Shown here in pieces: positions 5,848 through 7,224 of a stretch of 7,224 bases of DNA. The stretch comes from Verrucomicrobiia bacterium (GTDB taxonomy: Bacteria > Verrucomicrobiota > Verrucomicrobiae > Limisphaerales > JAKPVM01). Location of the stretch: contig JAOADO010000052.1 of the NCBI GenBank assembly GCA_026417275.1, forward strand, positions 1 through 7,224. The letters are read 5' to 3'. A program made the translations under genes and the position numbers. Under the pieces are notes generated by a model, which saw only the letters and a program-made list of their open reading frames with translations, did not search any database and was not told the DNA's origin. Each line of letters opens with the position of its first letter. The first letter of the stretch is position 1.

Positions 5848-7146
5848 TTATTTTTCTTCTTTGATTACCGGGGCGAGCCATCTTTCTATTTCTTCGAGTG
5901 GCAGTCCTTTGCGTTTGTGGTAGTCAATGAGTTGGTCTTTGCCAATTTTTCCGATGGCAAAATACTTTGCTTGCGGATGGGCAAAGTAAAGCCCGCTGAC
6001 GCTTGCGGCTGGAAGCATTGCCGCTGATGGCGTGAGTTTAATCTCCGCATTTTTCTCAACATCGAGCAGATTCCAGAGGGTGAATTTTTCCGAGTGGTCG
6101 GGGCACGCAGGGTAGCCAAATGCCGGTCGTATGCCGCGGTATTTTTCTTTTACGAGGTCGTCGTTGGTCAGGTTTTCACCTTTACCATATCCCCAGTCAG
6201 CCCGCGCCCGCTTGTGCAAATACTCGGCAAAGGCTTCCGCAAGCCTGTCGGCAAGGGCTTCAATCAAAATGGCTTTGTAATCGTCGTGTTCGGCTTTGAA
6301 TTTTTCGACGAGTTCTTTTACACCGTGTCCGGCTGTTACTGCAAAGGCGCCAATGTAATCAATCAGCCCGCTGGTTTGCGGAGCCACAAAATCCGCAAGA
6401 CACATGTTCGGCTGGTCCTGCGGTTTTTCCATCTGCTGGCGCAGAAAATAAAATTTGCAGAGGATTTGCGATTTATTTTCGTCAGTGTAAACAACGATGT
6501 CGTCGCCGACGGTATTTGCCGGGAAAAATCCGTAGACGCCCTTTGCAATTATCAGATTCTGCTCCTCTATCTGGCGTAGCATGAGACAGGCATCGTCGAA
6601 AAGTTTCTTTGCTTCTTTGCCATATTTTTCGTTTTCAAAGATTGTCGGGTATCTGCCGCGCATCTCCCACGCGTGAAAGAATGGAGACCAGTCAATGTAT
6701 TGCGCAAGTTCAGATATTGTTATTTTAATTGAATTGCTTCCGGCATTGCGCGGGTCGGTCGTAAGTCTTTTTAAGCCGATGAAAGCTGGTCTTGGAATAT
6801 CTGAGTAATCGAGTTTTGGCGCCCGTTTGCGAGACTCCTCGATTGTAAGCAGTTTTTGTTGAGACGACTGGTATTGCTGACGAATTTTTTCGTAATCCAC
6901 TTTAATCTGGCTTGCAAATTCATGACGCGTGTTGGGATTCAACAGGTTGTTCAATACAGGCGAGACGCGCGAGGCGTCAGGCACATAGACTACGGGGTTT
7001 CGATAACACGGCGCTATCTTAACCGCAGTGTGCAGTTTGCTCGTTGTTGCTCCGCCGATAAGAAGCGGAAGGTTGAAGCCCTGCCGTTCCATTTCTTTTG
7101 CCACGTGAATCATCTCATCCAGCGACGGCGTGATAAGCCCGCTCCG
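5848..7146 (-). CDS. metH: Cobalamin-dependent methionine synthase MetH, C-terminal fragment (5' part missing)
   Basis: MetH transfers a methyl group from methyltetrahydrofolate to homocysteine via cobalamin; its C-terminal domain rebinds S-adenosylmethionine to reactivate oxidised cofactor. Only about 433 of the usual 1,200 or so residues are present. The frame opens at SGLITPSLDEM, in the second half of the B12-binding domain, followed by HVAKEMERQGF and LLIGGATTSKLHTAVKI. The whole activation domain follows. Numbered from the internal ATG at 7113, it has YIDWSPFFHAWEMRGRYP (139-156), the SAM-site RPAFGYPACPDHSEK (329-343, Arg329 matching E. coli Arg1134), ASVSGLYFAHPQAKYF (370-385) and IERWLAP near the end. 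The stop is TAA at 5848-5850. Upstream, an in-frame TAG occurs at 7149-7147, exactly where homology stops. The homocysteine, folate and cap domains are absent, so the fragment could not be a functional synthase. The ATG at 7113 is internal and has no ribosome binding site. Confidence 0.95.
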   Translation of the reverse strand, partial: RSGLITPSLDEMIHVAKEMERQGFNLPLLIGGATTSKLHTAVKIAPCYRNPVVYVPDASRVSPVLNNLLNPNTRHEFASQIKVDYEKIRQQYQSSQQKLLTIEESRKRAPKLDYSDIPRPAFIGLKRLTTDPRNAGSNSIKITISELAQYIDWSPFFHAWEMRGRYPTIFENEKYGKEAKKLFDDACLMLRQIEEQNLIIAKGVYGFFPANTVGDDIVVYTDENKSQILCKFYFLRQQMEKPQDQPNMCLADFVAPQTSGLIDYIGAFAVTAGHGVKELVEKFKAEHDDYKAILIEALADRLAEAFAEYLHKRARADWGYGKGENLTNDDLVKEKYRGIRPAFGYPACPDHSEKFTLWNLLDVEKNAEIKLTPSAAMLPAASVSGLYFAHPQAKYFAIGKIGKDQLIDYHKRKGLPLEEIERWLAPVIKEEK

Positions 7147-7224
7147 CTACCTTTACCCAGTTTCTAATCGGCTGATGCACTGATGCACGAGCGTCTACCA
7201 CAGTTTAGCAGGGCGCTCTCACCC
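7147..7224. other. Unassigned sequence beyond the MetH breakpoint
   Basis: These 78 bases show no MetH similarity in any minus-strand frame, and each frame contains a stop. They include the 8-bp tandem duplication TGATGCAC at 7173-7188. They look like a foreign junction: a chimeric contig end, or the edge of an insertion too short to identify. Confidence 0.6.

Noticed and set aside
6094..6579. Plus-strand frame opposite metH
   Set aside because: The minus strand encodes highly conserved MetH motifs throughout; the plus-strand product is a Phe/Val-rich shadow.
7147..7224. Possible tRNA or group II intron edge (GAGCGCCCTGCTAA on the minus strand)
   Set aside because: No complete cloverleaf, no T-loop consensus and no intron domain V/VI can be drawn in 78 bases.

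Overview
The window is chromosomal-type bacterial DNA of moderate G+C with densely packed genes and no recognisable plasmid, phage or CRISPR signature. The families present are a flotillin with an NfeD partner, cobalamin-dependent methionine synthase, thymidine/pyrimidine-nucleoside phosphorylase, a paired-ACT protein and a small exported protein. They point to a free-living or gut-type Gram-negative bacterium. The overall flavour of the proteins, especially the small exported protein, suggests the Verrucomicrobia/Lentisphaerae/Planctomycetes area, but this is an impression from memory and not a demonstrated placement.

Layout: (1) Positions 3097 down to 1, minus strand, hold a likely three-gene transcription unit: nfeD, then a FloT-type flotillin 9 nt later, then 27 nt later a beta-carbonic anhydrase with a long helical C-terminal extension that runs off the left edge. 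The anhydrase frame is broken by what looks like a single missing G near 755-757. (2) Positions 3098-3451 are a 354-bp divergent intergenic region with candidate promoters in both directions and an A/T-armed inverted repeat. (3) Positions 3452-4324, plus strand, hold a small exported protein of unknown function followed 12 nt later by a two-ACT-domain protein. (4) Positions 5760-4417, minus strand, hold a complete pyrimidine-nucleoside (thymidine) phosphorylase, convergent with the ACT gene. (5) Positions 7146-5848, minus strand, hold the C-terminal third of methionine synthase MetH. Its reading frame and homology stop abruptly at about 7143-7146, in the middle of the cobalamin-binding domain, and the last 78 bases are unrelated and contain an 8-bp tandem duplication.

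How the genes may work together: NfeD and flotillin form a known membrane-microdomain pair, and NfeD supplies the membrane-anchored OB-fold partner. The closely spaced carbonic anhydrase, with a helix-rich tail, is the least expected member and could be a client of the flotillin scaffold; this is inference. The ACT-pair protein probably senses an amino acid, and MetH makes methionine, but no direct regulatory link is visible. The most useful things to check are the anhydrase frameshift, the anhydrase/flotillin association and the MetH junction. I found no clear evidence of a wholly new system.
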